Assembly: GCA_029556045.1 (NCBI GenBank)
Contig: JAKQGS010000354.1
Location: 1 to 13,777 of the forward strand
Direction of reading: 5' to 3'
Source: Pseudomonadota bacterium
GTDB lineage: Bacteria; Bdellovibrionota; Oligoflexia; Oligoflexales; Oligoflexaceae
Length of the DNA stretch: 13,777 nucleotides
Below the pieces are notes generated by a model that was given only the letters and a program-made list of their open reading frames with translations, had not been told where the DNA came from and did not search any database. Every line of letters starts with the position of its first letter. The first letter of the stretch is position 1. Made by a program: the position numbers and the translations under genes. Below, piece by piece: positions 1 through 7,443 of this stretch.

Positions 1-320
1 TGCTGGTGGAATGGAATTCTAATTGATGTGCCATCTAGGATGAGTTCTGCATGGCCATGATTAATGGCGTCTTCGCTGGTGCTGACATTTTCAAACTTTA
101 AGGAATCGGATGAATAGATAAATTCCTTTCCGGCAACCGCAGGAGCAATACCACATACAATATTATCCCAGGGCCCCCTCGTATCTTCGTCGCTATCTTC
201 CACATTTTCTTCCCCGTTATTGGCTTTAGTCGCCTCTTCCGCGCTTTCTTCACGAGAAGAAACATGACCACATGAATTCATTAGAATGACAAGAAATATT
301 GTTAATTGTAATCTAAACAT
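1..320 (-). CDS. Predicted lipoprotein, 3' end beyond the left edge
   Basis: An open frame on the minus strand starts at ATG 320-318 and stays open for 106 codons to the left edge, so the C-terminus is missing. A strong Shine-Dalgarno (GGAGGT) lies 7-8 bases upstream of the ATG. Residues 1-16 are a short basic/hydrophobic signal (MFRLQLTIFLVILMNS) followed by Cys17. This resembles a lipoprotein signal peptidase II site, although M-N-S before the Cys is a loose lipobox. Residues 23-48 are an acidic, Asn-rich low-complexity stretch, as is common just after the lipidated Cys. The remaining ~55 residues (with Cys56) match no family I recognise. Its base composition is more A+T rich than the kynB unit that diverges from it. 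Likely an envelope lipoprotein of unknown function. Confidence 0.7.
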   Translation of the reverse strand, partial: MFRLQLTIFLVILMNSCGHVSSREESAEEATKANNGEENVEDSDEDTRGPWDNIVCGIAPAVAGKEFIYSSDSLKFENVSTSEDAINHGHAELILDGTSIRIPFHQ

Positions 321-400
321 TTTTGATACCTCCGTAATCAATTGTATCGACAACCAAACATCGATTAATAGGACGCGGCTAGTTTTTCCGTATTCTGGTG

Positions 401-406
401 TATACT
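401..406 (+). promoter_or_regulatory. Possible -10 box for the kynB unit
   Basis: TATACT matches the sigma-70 -10 consensus at 5 of 6 positions and lies about 108 bases before the kynB start, in the spacer between the diverging lipoprotein gene and kynB. No good -35 box is visible 16-18 bases upstream, and the TGn of an extended -10 is not in register, so this is only a candidate. Confidence 0.22.
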
Positions 407-513
407 GAGGAGCGAAAATTCACTACCGTCTCAAAATGGATTTCTTCTTCTCTTTTCCAGGTCGAACTGACAACACCGGTGACTAACCAAGATTAACCAT
501 TTGCGAGGCCCCA

Positions 514-1143
514 GTGCTCTACGACATCTCCCCTCCGATTTCAGAAAAAACCGCGGTATGGCCGGGCGACAAACCGTTTGAACGTCACTGGGCCATGCAG
601 ACAAGCCAGGGGCTGCATATGGATCTTTCCGCCATCCATACCACCCTGCATATCGGCGCCCACGCAGATGCCCCAAGTCATTACCATGCCGGAGCGGCAA
701 CGATCGATCAAATAGACCTTGATCCATATCTGGGGCCCTGCTGGGTGATCGAAAAAAAGTCGGTAGGCCTTTTTGTCACAGAGGATGATTATCGCTCCCT
801 ATTTGAAGAGCATGAGAAAGTTGAGCGCATCCTGTTTCGCACCAATAGCCAGCCGGATACTGAGATCTTTAACGCCGATTTTGTGGCTTTTGCACCGGAA
901 GCGGTGGAGTGGCTGGGCCAACGTGGGGTAAAACTGCTGGGAATAGACACCGCTTCCGTGGATCCGTTCACGTCAAAAACTCTGACGGCCCACAAAACTT
1001 TTCTGAAATATGGTATCCGCAATCTGGAGGGATTGGTCTTAACAGGTGTGCCGGAAGGCCGGTACGAACTCATTGCCTTGCCTCTCAAGATTGCCGGTGC
1101 GGACGCCTCTCCCGTGCGGGCTGTTCTCCGAACACTTCTTTAA
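514..1143 (+). CDS. kynB: Kynurenine formamidase (cyclase family)
   Basis: 209 residues, the usual size for bacterial KynB. The family hydrolyses N-formyl-L-kynurenine to L-kynurenine and formate in tryptophan degradation, in the cytoplasm, using bound metal. The N-terminal LYDISPPISEKTAVWPGD pattern (2-19) is typical. The metal-site motif HxGAHxDAPxH is complete at residues 46-56 (H46, H50, D52, H56). The C-terminal block GVPEGRYELIALPLK, followed by DASPVRAVLR, is also characteristic of KynB. The start is GTG at 514, with GAGG five bases upstream. The next gene begins 11 bases after the stop, so the two are probably co-transcribed. No kynA or kynU lies in the window, so a related cyclase-type hydrolase with another substrate is possible, but the KynB-specific blocks favour the formamidase. 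Confidence 0.85.
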   Translation: MLYDISPPISEKTAVWPGDKPFERHWAMQTSQGLHMDLSAIHTTLHIGAHADAPSHYHAGAATIDQIDLDPYLGPCWVIEKKSVGLFVTEDDYRSLFEEHEKVERILFRTNSQPDTEIFNADFVAFAPEAVEWLGQRGVKLLGIDTASVDPFTSKTLTAHKTFLKYGIRNLEGLVLTGVPEGRYELIALPLKIAGADASPVRAVLRTLL

Positions 1144-1154
1144 GGAAAGAGCTC

Positions 1155-2153
1155 ATGAAAATTCTCATTCTCGGGGGAACTGGATTTCTTGGTCGTCATC
1201 TGGTGACCTATGCTCAAACCCGGGGGCATGATCTGACCCTTTTTAATCGTGGTAAGCGGGATCCTGGGCTTTTCCCCAAAATTGAGACCATTGTGGGAGA
1301 TCGTCAGATATCGTTGAATGCCTTGGAAATGGGACGATGGGACGCGGTGATTGACACCAACGCCTACATGCCTCGGAACGCCAGGAGCGTCGCGTCATTT
1401 TTAAAGGAACGGATTCAACACTACACATTAATATCGACTATTTCGGTCTACCCCGATCTTCCCAATGGGGTGTGGGACGAAGAAACTCCGGTGGATCCCA
1501 TTCTGCCTGAGGAAATCGACGGAACCGATGTGTCAGGTTATGGACGTCGTAAGGCACTTTGCGAGCAGTGGGTCGCGGAAGAAATAGGGCCGCGTAGCAA
1601 GACGCTTATTATTCGGCCGGGTCTTATTGTTGGGCCGGATGACTTTACTGATCGTTTTACCTATTGGCCCGTGCGCATGAAAGAAGGGGGCGATGTGCTA
1701 TGTCCTGGAGATGGCCAAGATCCTGTTCAATTTATTGATGTCCGTGATCTGGCGGAGTGGACAATCCATGCTGTTGAGCAAAGTCTCCACGGGACATATA
1801 ACGCCGTCGGTCCCGCATTTCGGCTCACCATGGCAGATTTTGTAACTGTAGCTAAACAGGTATGCAATTCCGAGGCTCGATTGATTTGGGTCCCTGAAAA
1901 TTTCCTGGAAGCCCACAACGTTAGCCCCTGGTCTGATTTACCAGCTTGGATTCCCCGAAAACTTGAGTACTCAAATCAAAAAGCCATGACCGCAGGTTTA
2001 AAATTTCGCCCCATCGAAGAGACGCTCCGGGATACCCTGGCATGGGCTCAGCAGGGAAATCGTCGCCGTCCATTTAAAAGTGGGTTGACTGCTGAGCGGG
2101 AGGCAGCCGTCCTTCAGCTTTGGCACCAGAATATGATCCCCGCGTCCCATTGA
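1155..2153 (+). CDS. NAD-dependent epimerase/dehydratase-like extended SDR protein
   Basis: 332 residues. The N-terminus carries the Rossmann dinucleotide motif GGTGFLG (7-13), followed by a conserved FNRGKRDPGLFP segment (30-41). This places it with a branch of extended short-chain dehydrogenases annotated only as epimerase or isoflavone-reductase-like. Catalytic residues are visible: the Ser region LISTISVY (92-99) and YxxxK at Tyr129-Lys133. RPGLIVGP (154-161) is the usual substrate-side loop. The open frame extends upstream into kynB, but ATG 1155 has AAGGAA seven bases before it and puts the Rossmann motif at the expected distance from the N-terminus, so I use it. The gene sits 11 bases after kynB, probably in one operon. 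The substrate is not predictable; a sugar nucleotide or a small aromatic ketone would fit the fold. Confidence 0.8.
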   Translation: MKILILGGTGFLGRHLVTYAQTRGHDLTLFNRGKRDPGLFPKIETIVGDRQISLNALEMGRWDAVIDTNAYMPRNARSVASFLKERIQHYTLISTISVYPDLPNGVWDEETPVDPILPEEIDGTDVSGYGRRKALCEQWVAEEIGPRSKTLIIRPGLIVGPDDFTDRFTYWPVRMKEGGDVLCPGDGQDPVQFIDVRDLAEWTIHAVEQSLHGTYNAVGPAFRLTMADFVTVAKQVCNSEARLIWVPENFLEAHNVSPWSDLPAWIPRKLEYSNQKAMTAGLKFRPIEETLRDTLAWAQQGNRRRPFKSGLTAEREAAVLQLWHQNMIPASH

Positions 2154-2402
2154 AGGTATATCATCCACCTATAAATTGAGTGCAACTGGTGCACTGCTAT
2201 GGCCTAATGTCACTGCCATCTTTCCGTAATTGCGGGGGAAAACGCCTAAAATCCGCGAAGCAACAGGGGGGATTTACAAAAAGACGCTGCAAAAAAAATA
2301 TCCCAGTGGTTCCTTTTGATTAACGAGGCCGCACCTCCAACCGTCTTCCCGCACCCGACTCCAAGGTCTACAATAAAAGAAACACCCAGCAAAATTTGCC
2401 TA
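2154..2402. other. Non-coding spacer, no recognised element
   Basis: I see no gene, RNA or clear terminator in these 249 bases after the epimerase-like gene. The only structure is a 6-bp hairpin (AGTGCA/TGCACT, 2179-2195) without a following T-run. The adjacent MITE-like element begins at the right end of this stretch. Confidence 0.5.
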
Positions 2403-2523
2403 GAAGCCATCTCATAAAGACGCTGGCGGTGTTGCTTGGTCGGCTCCGGTCCTCATTGAGGTGTGTCTCAACTGCGGTCCTCGCCTTCCATGCGCCTAGC
2501 CAGCCTGTTTATGAGACGGCTTC
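2403..2523. mobile_element. MITE-like element with terminal inverted repeats, flanked by TA
   Basis: A 121-bp segment is bounded by imperfect terminal inverted repeats. The left end starts GAAGCCATCTCATAAA (2403-2418). The right end, read on the minus strand from 2523, starts GAAGCCGTCTCATAAA. About 22 of the first 25 positions match, including a second GCTGGC block. Each end is followed outward by TA (2401-2402 and 2524-2525), consistent with a duplicated TA target as made by IS630/Tc1-type or some IS5-group transposases. The interior contains further small palindromes (CCTCATTGAGG; TTGAG/CTCAA at 2456-2471) and no transposase frame, so it would need a transposase supplied in trans. It ends 35 bases before the DUF3050 start codon. 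It could also be the 3' remnant of a larger insertion sequence. Confidence 0.6.
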
Positions 2524-2558
2524 TACCAGATAATGTCGCTTGCATAGCGGAGGATATG

Positions 2559-3362
2559 ATGTCTTTTCTGGCGGAACGGCTTTTTCAAGTTTTGGATACC
2601 CACAAAATTTATGAGCACCTCAAAACGTCTCCGGCCATCCGAAAATTCATGGAGCATCATTTTATCTGTGCCTGGGGTTACCATGCGATCCTGCGCAGTA
2701 TCGATCGGGAGTTGTCATCTGCTCCGGTGGGGATCTATTCCCATGATCTCAAGGAAGCCCTGAAACTGGTGAGTGAGATTATTCTCGATGAAGAGGTGGC
2801 CGATCTCGGTGATGGACGTTTGTCCAGTCACTTCGAGTTATACCTGGAAGCCATGCAGGATATGGGGTGTGACGTGACGCCACTCCTGGATTTTATGGAT
2901 AACCTGGATTCAGGCCGGGATCTGGTGGAAGCGGCCCGGCAGGCGGAGCTGCCGGCACCGGTGATTGACTACGCCGCCTTTGTGGCGGAGATCTTGCGGG
3001 AGCCGATTCACCTGCGGGCTGTGGCGCTATTTTATGAAGGGGAACCCTATCTTCCTGACGCCCTATTAATTCAGACGTCGTCCCTTTTGCCGCGACTGAA
3101 GGTTGGGCGTTTGCTGGATTATATGGAGCGCCACATCGAGGGCATCAAGCATCCCGGATTTTCTCCGGCTGCCCGTTTAGTGGAGGTATTCTGTGGCAAC
3201 GACATCCACCGCAATGAAGCGGCGGAAAAAATGGCCGAGCGTGTGTTGCAGGCCCGTGTGCAGTTTTGGAATCAATTGATGGATAAACTGCAGCAAGAGG
3301 GAGAACTTATAGAGATTCCTGTGGCACGCACCACGGTCTCCCACCTGCGACTCGTGCGCTAA
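2559..3362 (+). CDS. DUF3050-family protein (heme-oxygenase-like fold)
   Basis: 267 residues from ATG 2559, which has GGAGG five bases upstream; ATG 2556 is one codon earlier, and the open frame begins at GTG 2463 inside the MITE-like element. The sequence follows the DUF3050 pattern along its length: FMEHHFICAW near the N-terminus (30-39), EIILDEE (73-79), SHFELYLEAM (90-99), AVALFYEGEPYLP (154-166), YMERHIEGIKHPG (188-200), and a C-terminal CGND...ARVQFWNQL helix. DUF3050 proteins are helical and related to the heme-oxygenase-like fold. Glu and His residues recur in three of these helices (E32/H33/H34, E78/E79 with H91/E93, E190/H192/H198), which would suit a metal site, but this is inference. 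No signal peptide is seen, so it is probably cytoplasmic. Reaction unknown. The gene ends tail to tail with the HAD gene, sharing two stop-codon bases. Confidence 0.78.
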   Translation: MSFLAERLFQVLDTHKIYEHLKTSPAIRKFMEHHFICAWGYHAILRSIDRELSSAPVGIYSHDLKEALKLVSEIILDEEVADLGDGRLSSHFELYLEAMQDMGCDVTPLLDFMDNLDSGRDLVEAARQAELPAPVIDYAAFVAEILREPIHLRAVALFYEGEPYLPDALLIQTSSLLPRLKVGRLLDYMERHIEGIKHPGFSPAARLVEVFCGNDIHRNEAAEKMAERVLQARVQFWNQLMDKLQQEGELIEIPVARTTVSHLRLVR

Positions 3363-4024
3363 GGAATCCAGCGGGCAACCAGCGAATCCGCCAGGTCCCG
3401 ACACACTGCATGAGCACCAGCGGCCATGAGATGTTCCGCCGGGTGCTGTGTGGCGACCCCAAAGGCCACCATGCCGGCTGCCAATGCGGCTTCCAGTCCA
3501 TGGGTGCTGTCTTCAAAGACCACAATTTTTTCATGATCCCCCACACCGACTCCCAGAAATCGAGCGGCTTTGAAAAAGGGCTCAGGAGATGGTTTTGGCT
3601 GCTGGTAATCCTCACGGCCAAAAAACGTCACATCCCCGAGGCCATGTCCCGTCAGGGTGCTGGCAATAAAAGCTCGCGGAGCATTGCTGGCTACCGCATA
3701 GGGGATCCTATGCTGGCGCAAGCGGGCCATGATATCTAAGGCGCCAGGCAGAAGAGGGGCCAGGGCATGCCCCTGCCGCAGGAACTGATTTTTTTGGAGG
3801 ATCAGATCATCTTTGCGACCCTCCGCATGGGCCTTTTTGACCAAAAAGCCAGCAATCCAATGGGTGGAATGCCCAATAATCTCCGGGGACCATTCATCCT
3901 GAAAGGGGGATCCAAAAAGCGCGTTATAGGCGCTTTGCCAGGCTTTGATATGCAGGGCTAGACTATCGACGAGAACCCCGTCAAAATCAAAGATAACACC
4001 CTGTGGGATAAATGGATTTTTCAC
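3359..4024 (-). CDS. HAD hydrolase, beta-phosphoglucomutase-like subfamily
   Basis: 221 residues from a GTG start at 4024-4022, preceded by AAGGGA at about six bases. A longer frame begins at TTG 4084, but that adds a 20-residue tail unlike the family. HAD motif I is DFDGVLVDS (13-21; nucleophile D13, acid/base D15). Motif II is the Ser in VASNAP (S113). Motif III is the Lys in QPKPSPEPF (K144). Motif IV is EDSTHG (E171, D172). The helical cap following motif I is that of the beta-phosphoglucomutase/phosphatase group. The protein therefore acts on a phosphorylated small molecule, either as a phosphatase or a sugar phosphomutase; the sequence does not settle which. It diverges from the Clp gene and meets the DUF3050 gene with overlapping stops, so nothing links it to either functionally. 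Confidence 0.85.
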   Translation of the reverse strand: MKNPFIPQGVIFDFDGVLVDSLALHIKAWQSAYNALFGSPFQDEWSPEIIGHSTHWIAGFLVKKAHAEGRKDDLILQKNQFLRQGHALAPLLPGALDIMARLRQHRIPYAVASNAPRAFIASTLTGHGLGDVTFFGREDYQQPKPSPEPFFKAARFLGVGVGDHEKIVVFEDSTHGLEAALAAGMVAFGVATQHPAEHLMAAGAHAVCRDLADSLVARWIP

Positions 4025-4175
4025 AACGCATCCCTTGGATAAAATGATGGATGAAATTTGCGCGGACGGGATTCCCGGAGTCAATTAAACGGAAACCCCT
4101 TGCCAATCATCGAACCCATCTTACATTTGCACCTGCAAGCCTGATCTTGCCCCAGTGAAAGGTAGTTCGTCACCT

Positions 4176-6623
4176 ATGAACCAACGATTTATGAAGAATT
4201 CAACCCTTAAGGTGGCGGAGGCCCTTCAGGCCGCCCTGATGGAACATGCCAACCAGCAAAAAGCGGTGGTCAGCGCCGAGGGCATACTGATGGCGCTGGT
4301 GGAACAGAAGGACTCCATAATCGTCCGGGTGCTGGAGGAACTGGATCTCGATGCCCCCACGATTCGCAGCAATATCATCGACAAAGCCCTGCGGGTGATG
4401 AACGATTTGCCGGCGATGCAGAAGGGGCGCATTGGTCAGCTGCAGATGTCCCTGGATGTGCAAAACCTGTTTGAAACGTCCGATAAAGAACGCCGTCGGT
4501 TGGGGGATACCTTTATCTCCACGGGCTCGCTTTTTTTGGCGGGTTTTGATGCTTCCGTCCCCGGGGTTCGTCGCATCCTCAAGGAAGAAGGTCTCGATTA
4601 CGATAAGTGTTACAAGGCTATGGAGGCGGTGCGAGGCAGCAATAAGATCACCGACCGCGATGGGGAATCCAAGCGCAGTTTGATGGAGGAATACACCACC
4701 GATCTGACGGCCGCCGCCCGCCGTGGGGAACTGGATCCGGTCATCGGCCGCGACAAGGAAATCGAGCGGGTGATTGAAATCCTGTCCCGTCGCAAAAAAA
4801 ACAATCCCCTTCTCATCGGTGAACCTGGTGTCGGGAAAACCGTGATCGTGGAAGGTCTCGCCAATCGCATCGCCGCTGCGGATGTGCCGGAATATCTTCT
4901 GAGCAAGCGGGTTCTATCGCTTGAAATGGGTGCCCTACTGGCGGGAGCCAAGATGCAGGGGGAGTTTGAAGAACGATTGAAAAACGTCATTGATGAAGTG
5001 ACGGCTTCCGCAGGCGAGATTATTCTCTTCATTGATGAGATTCATACCGTGGTGGGGGCTGGTCGATCCTCCGGAGCTCTGGATGCCTCCAATATGCTGA
5101 AGCCAGCACTGGCCAAGGGGCGCCTGCAATGCGTGGGAGCAACCACCTTGAAAGAATACAAGCAATACATTGAATCCGACAAAGCCCTGGAACGACGGTT
5201 TCAAACCATCAAAGTGGACCCTCCTTCGGTGGAGGCCACCATCGAGATCCTGAGCGGGCTCAAACCTAAATACGAAAAACATCACCGGGTGGAATATACC
5301 GCAGAAGCCATACGGGCCGCGGCGGAGCTGTCCGATCGGTATTTACCGGATCGTGCTCTGCCGGACAAGGCGATTGACCTGGTGGATGAGGCCGGTGCCA
5401 TGAAACGGCTGAAGGTCATTTACACCCCACCCGCCATCCGTGAGCTGGAGCGCAAGAAAAACGATCTGCTGGAGAAAAAGTCCCAGGCCTTTAATCAGCA
5501 GGACTTTGAAAACATGGCGCGTTTTCAGATGGAGTTATCCCAGACGGAGGTGGAGTTGACCAAACAGCGGGAGGAATTGGCCCGCAAGTCCAAACCCGAG
5601 GACCGTTTTGTGGACCGGGACGATATCGCATCCCTGATCAGTAAACAGACGGGTATCCCCGCCCAAAAAATGGTGGCCTCTGAAGCACAACGATTATTGG
5701 ATCTGGAAAAACGGTTGCAAACCCGTGTCATCGGACAGGAGCATGCGGTTAAATCCGTGGCCGAAGCCATTCGTCGCAACCGTGCTGGTCTGCGTAAACC
5801 CAATGCCCCAATAGCCTCATTTCTCTTTTTAGGTCCCACAGGTGTAGGTAAGACCGAGCTGGCCAAAGCCATTGCGGCTGAGATCATGGACGACGAAAAC
5901 CGTATCATACGCATCGATATGTCGGAGTATATGGAGCGGCACACCGTGTCTCGATTGATTGGTTCCCCTCCCGGGTATGTGGGCTATGGGGAGGGTGGCC
6001 AGTTAACAGAACAGGTGCGTCGGCAACCTTACTCGGTGGTGCTGTTTGATGAATTTGAAAAAGCCCATCCCGATGTTTACAACCTGCTGCTGCAGATTCT
6101 CGACGAGGGCTGGCTGACCGATGCGGAAGGTCACAAGGTCAGTTTCCGCAACTGCGTGGTGATTGGCACCTCCAACCTGGGATCAGAGGTGATGTCGGAG
6201 AGGCGGCAGCCCATTGGCATCGGCGTGCAGATGCTGGAGTGGTCCAAAGACGAGCAGACCAAAGAAATATTCAAGATCGTGCGTAATTACTTTCGTCCGG
6301 AATTCATTAACCGGCTGGACGAGATCATTGTCTTCAACCGTCTGGGTCGGGATGACTTTACGCGCATTCTCGAAGTTATGCTGGGGGATTTGGAAAAACG
6401 CCTGTCCCAGATGAATGTGGCGCTTAAGGTTGACCCGGAGGTCAGACGGCAACTGGTGGAAAGCATCGATACGGTGCAGTACGGTGCCCGTCCGTTGCGG
6501 CGGAAGATCGAGCAGGTCATCGAAAACAAAATCGCCCATCTTATGATTGAAAAGTCCGCGGATAATATTCGTGAAATCAGTGTTGTTTGGCAGAATGGCG
6601 ATTTTCAGGTCCTGGCACAATAA
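4176..6623 (+). CDS. clpC: ClpC-like double AAA+ unfoldase ATPase
   Basis: 815 residues from ATG 4176. An upstream GTG (4155) would add seven residues, and neither start has a good Shine-Dalgarno; MNQRF matches the usual Clp N-terminus. Order: Clp_N repeat domain (~1-145), then AAA+ module 1 with Walker A GEPGVGKT (215-222), Walker [10 protein letters not shown] (282-290) and LERRF arginine-finger region (~339-343). A short middle region (~418-500) contains one UVR-like coiled coil. AAA+ module 2 has Walker A GPTGVGKT (553-560), Walker [12 protein letters not shown] (621-631) and sensor-2 GARPLRR (770-776). The short middle region argues against ClpB, whose M-domain is much longer, and favours ClpC. 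The expected ClpP-docking loop reads P-I-G-I-G (~679-683) rather than the usual -GF or -GL. The protein should unfold substrates in the cytoplasm, for ClpP or as a chaperone. No clpP lies in the window. Confidence 0.85.
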   Translation: MNQRFMKNSTLKVAEALQAALMEHANQQKAVVSAEGILMALVEQKDSIIVRVLEELDLDAPTIRSNIIDKALRVMNDLPAMQKGRIGQLQMSLDVQNLFETSDKERRRLGDTFISTGSLFLAGFDASVPGVRRILKEEGLDYDKCYKAMEAVRGSNKITDRDGESKRSLMEEYTTDLTAAARRGELDPVIGRDKEIERVIEILSRRKKNNPLLIGEPGVGKTVIVEGLANRIAAADVPEYLLSKRVLSLEMGALLAGAKMQGEFEERLKNVIDEVTASAGEIILFIDEIHTVVGAGRSSGALDASNMLKPALAKGRLQCVGATTLKEYKQYIESDKALERRFQTIKVDPPSVEATIEILSGLKPKYEKHHRVEYTAEAIRAAAELSDRYLPDRALPDKAIDLVDEAGAMKRLKVIYTPPAIRELERKKNDLLEKKSQAFNQQDFENMARFQMELSQTEVELTKQREELARKSKPEDRFVDRDDIASLISKQTGIPAQKMVASEAQRLLDLEKRLQTRVIGQEHAVKSVAEAIRRNRAGLRKPNAPIASFLFLGPTGVGKTELAKAIAAEIMDDENRIIRIDMSEYMERHTVSRLIGSPPGYVGYGEGGQLTEQVRRQPYSVVLFDEFEKAHPDVYNLLLQILDEGWLTDAEGHKVSFRNCVVIGTSNLGSEVMSERRQPIGIGVQMLEWSKDEQTKEIFKIVRNYFRPEFINRLDEIIVFNRLGRDDFTRILEVMLGDLEKRLSQMNVALKVDPEVRRQLVESIDTVQYGARPLRRKIEQVIENKIAHLMIEKSADNIREISVVWQNGDFQVLAQ

Positions 6624-6635
6624 CCCATCTCATCG

Positions 6636-6675
6636 TCAACCCCTTGACAGTCTTATCAGAGGACTACGGGGTTGA
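6636..6675 (+). promoter_or_regulatory. Inverted repeat upstream of the HTH gene
   Basis: A perfect 8-bp inverted repeat, TCAACCCC (6636-6643) and GGGGTTGA (6668-6675), encloses 24 bases. A second pair (AGTC/GACT) can extend the stem. It begins 13 bases after the clpC stop. There is no T-run immediately after it, so it is not a canonical terminator. A perfect TTGACA (6644-6649) lies in the loop but has no matching -10 box. It may be a leader RNA structure or an operator for the HTH protein encoded downstream. Confidence 0.35.
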
Positions 6676-6703
6676 TATCCTTTAAGTAGGTTCTTCTCAT
6701 CGC

Positions 6704-6720
6704 CCCGTGCTTCGCACGGG
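6704..6720 (+). other. GC-rich hairpin in the leader of the HTH gene
   Basis: CCCGTGC and GCACGGG form a perfect 7-bp stem around a TTC loop. No T-tract follows on either strand, so intrinsic termination is unlikely. It lies 51 bases before the HTH gene start codon. It could be an mRNA-stability or attenuation element, or a REP-like palindrome. Confidence 0.45.
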
Positions 6721-6771
6721 ATTCCAAGTCTGGAACAATTGTCCATCGCCGAAAGAACATCGAGGATATTT

Positions 6772-7431
6772 ATGGCAGAACAGTGGTTGTCCCTTGTTGA
6801 GTATGCACGTGCGTTTGGCATGTCCGACATGACAGTTCGCCGTCGCATCAAAAACGGCAAGATCAAAGCAGTGCTGCGGGAAGGCAAGTACTATATTCCG
6901 GTGGCTCCGGAAGGTGGGCAACGGCGTCCATCGATGCCTGAGCCAGGTGGCCGCCCGATGGCGCAACCAGCCATGTCGATGCATGCGTCGATGGCCAAGC
7001 AGGCTTCCAGCGAAATGATGGTGGTGAAGGGTTCATCCACCGCCGAATCGGCGCAGCCCCATGGTTATTACCCGCAGCCCAAACAACAAGGGGGCTCTGT
7101 TGGTGGAAGCGGATATCGCCCCAACCATCATGGCCCCACGAATACAAATTTTGCCGCGGATGACCAGATCATTCCAAGTCAATACAAACGCTCTATTGAG
7201 GGTAGCGAAACGTCGCTGGTGCACACCCAGGCGCTGATTGATTTCTGCGAAAACGCCCTCAAAGGCTTTGAGCACCTGGATGAGACGATCCATCAGAAAT
7301 ACAAGAGCAAGATTCAGGCTCTGGAAGCCTCCGTTAAAGCCAAAGATGCTGAGCTGGCCAGTCTTTACCAACAGGTGGAAGACCTGCAGCTGTTGGTCAA
7401 AGTATTTGAAAAGAAAAACGGCGCTCGCTAA
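6772..7431 (+). CDS. MerR/excisionase-type HTH protein with disordered linker and C-terminal coiled coil
   Basis: 219 residues from ATG 6772, with GAGG six bases upstream; an in-frame TTG at 6739 lacks a ribosome site. Residues ~5-45 read as a MerR/excisionase-like winged helix: LSLVEYARAFGMSDMTVRRRIKNGKIKA, then a wing segment ending KYYIPV. Residues ~46-140 are low in complexity, rich in Gly, Pro, Gln, Ser and Met, and probably disordered. Residues ~150-215 are charged heptad-like helix ending AELASLYQQVEDLQLLVKVF, a likely coiled coil for dimerisation or higher assembly. The DNA-binding head, flexible linker and coiled coil together resemble the layout of chromosome-organising proteins such as RacA more than a metabolite-sensing MerR regulator. 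That comparison is architectural only. The membrane-protein gene follows after 12 bases. Confidence 0.7.
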   Translation: MAEQWLSLVEYARAFGMSDMTVRRRIKNGKIKAVLREGKYYIPVAPEGGQRRPSMPEPGGRPMAQPAMSMHASMAKQASSEMMVVKGSSTAESAQPHGYYPQPKQQGGSVGGSGYRPNHHGPTNTNFAADDQIIPSQYKRSIEGSETSLVHTQALIDFCENALKGFEHLDETIHQKYKSKIQALEASVKAKDAELASLYQQVEDLQLLVKVFEKKNGAR

Positions 7432-7443
7432 AAAGGGTCCGGC

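Noticed and set aside
431..727. Minus-strand open frame opposite kynB
   Set aside because: It overlaps the kynB N-terminus and is rich in Arg, Trp and Pro without a recognisable motif; a shadow frame.
909..1154. Upstream extension of the epimerase-like frame, overlapping kynB
   Set aside because: The extra 82 residues overlap a solid kynB gene in another frame and push the Rossmann GGTGFLG far from the N-terminus. ATG 1155 has a good ribosome site.
2179..2195. AGTGCA/TGCACT hairpin as a terminator for the epimerase-like gene
   Set aside because: The stem is only 6 bp and no T-run follows.
2463..2558. GTG start for the DUF3050 gene
   Set aside because: This part lies mostly in the MITE-like element and has no family similarity; ATG 2559 has GGAGG at the right distance.
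4025..4084. TTG-initiated N-terminal extension of the HAD protein
   Set aside because: The 20 added residues do not belong to the HAD fold, and GTG 4024 has a suitable ribosome site.
4099..4121. Heat-shock (sigma-32-like) promoter before clpC: CTTGCCA and ACCCATCT
   Set aside because: The two boxes are only about 8 bases apart, much closer than the usual 12-15, and the first is a poor match.
6644..6649. TTGACA as a -35 box for the HTH gene
   Set aside because: No acceptable -10 box occurs 15-19 bases downstream; the hexamer is listed as part of the inverted repeat.
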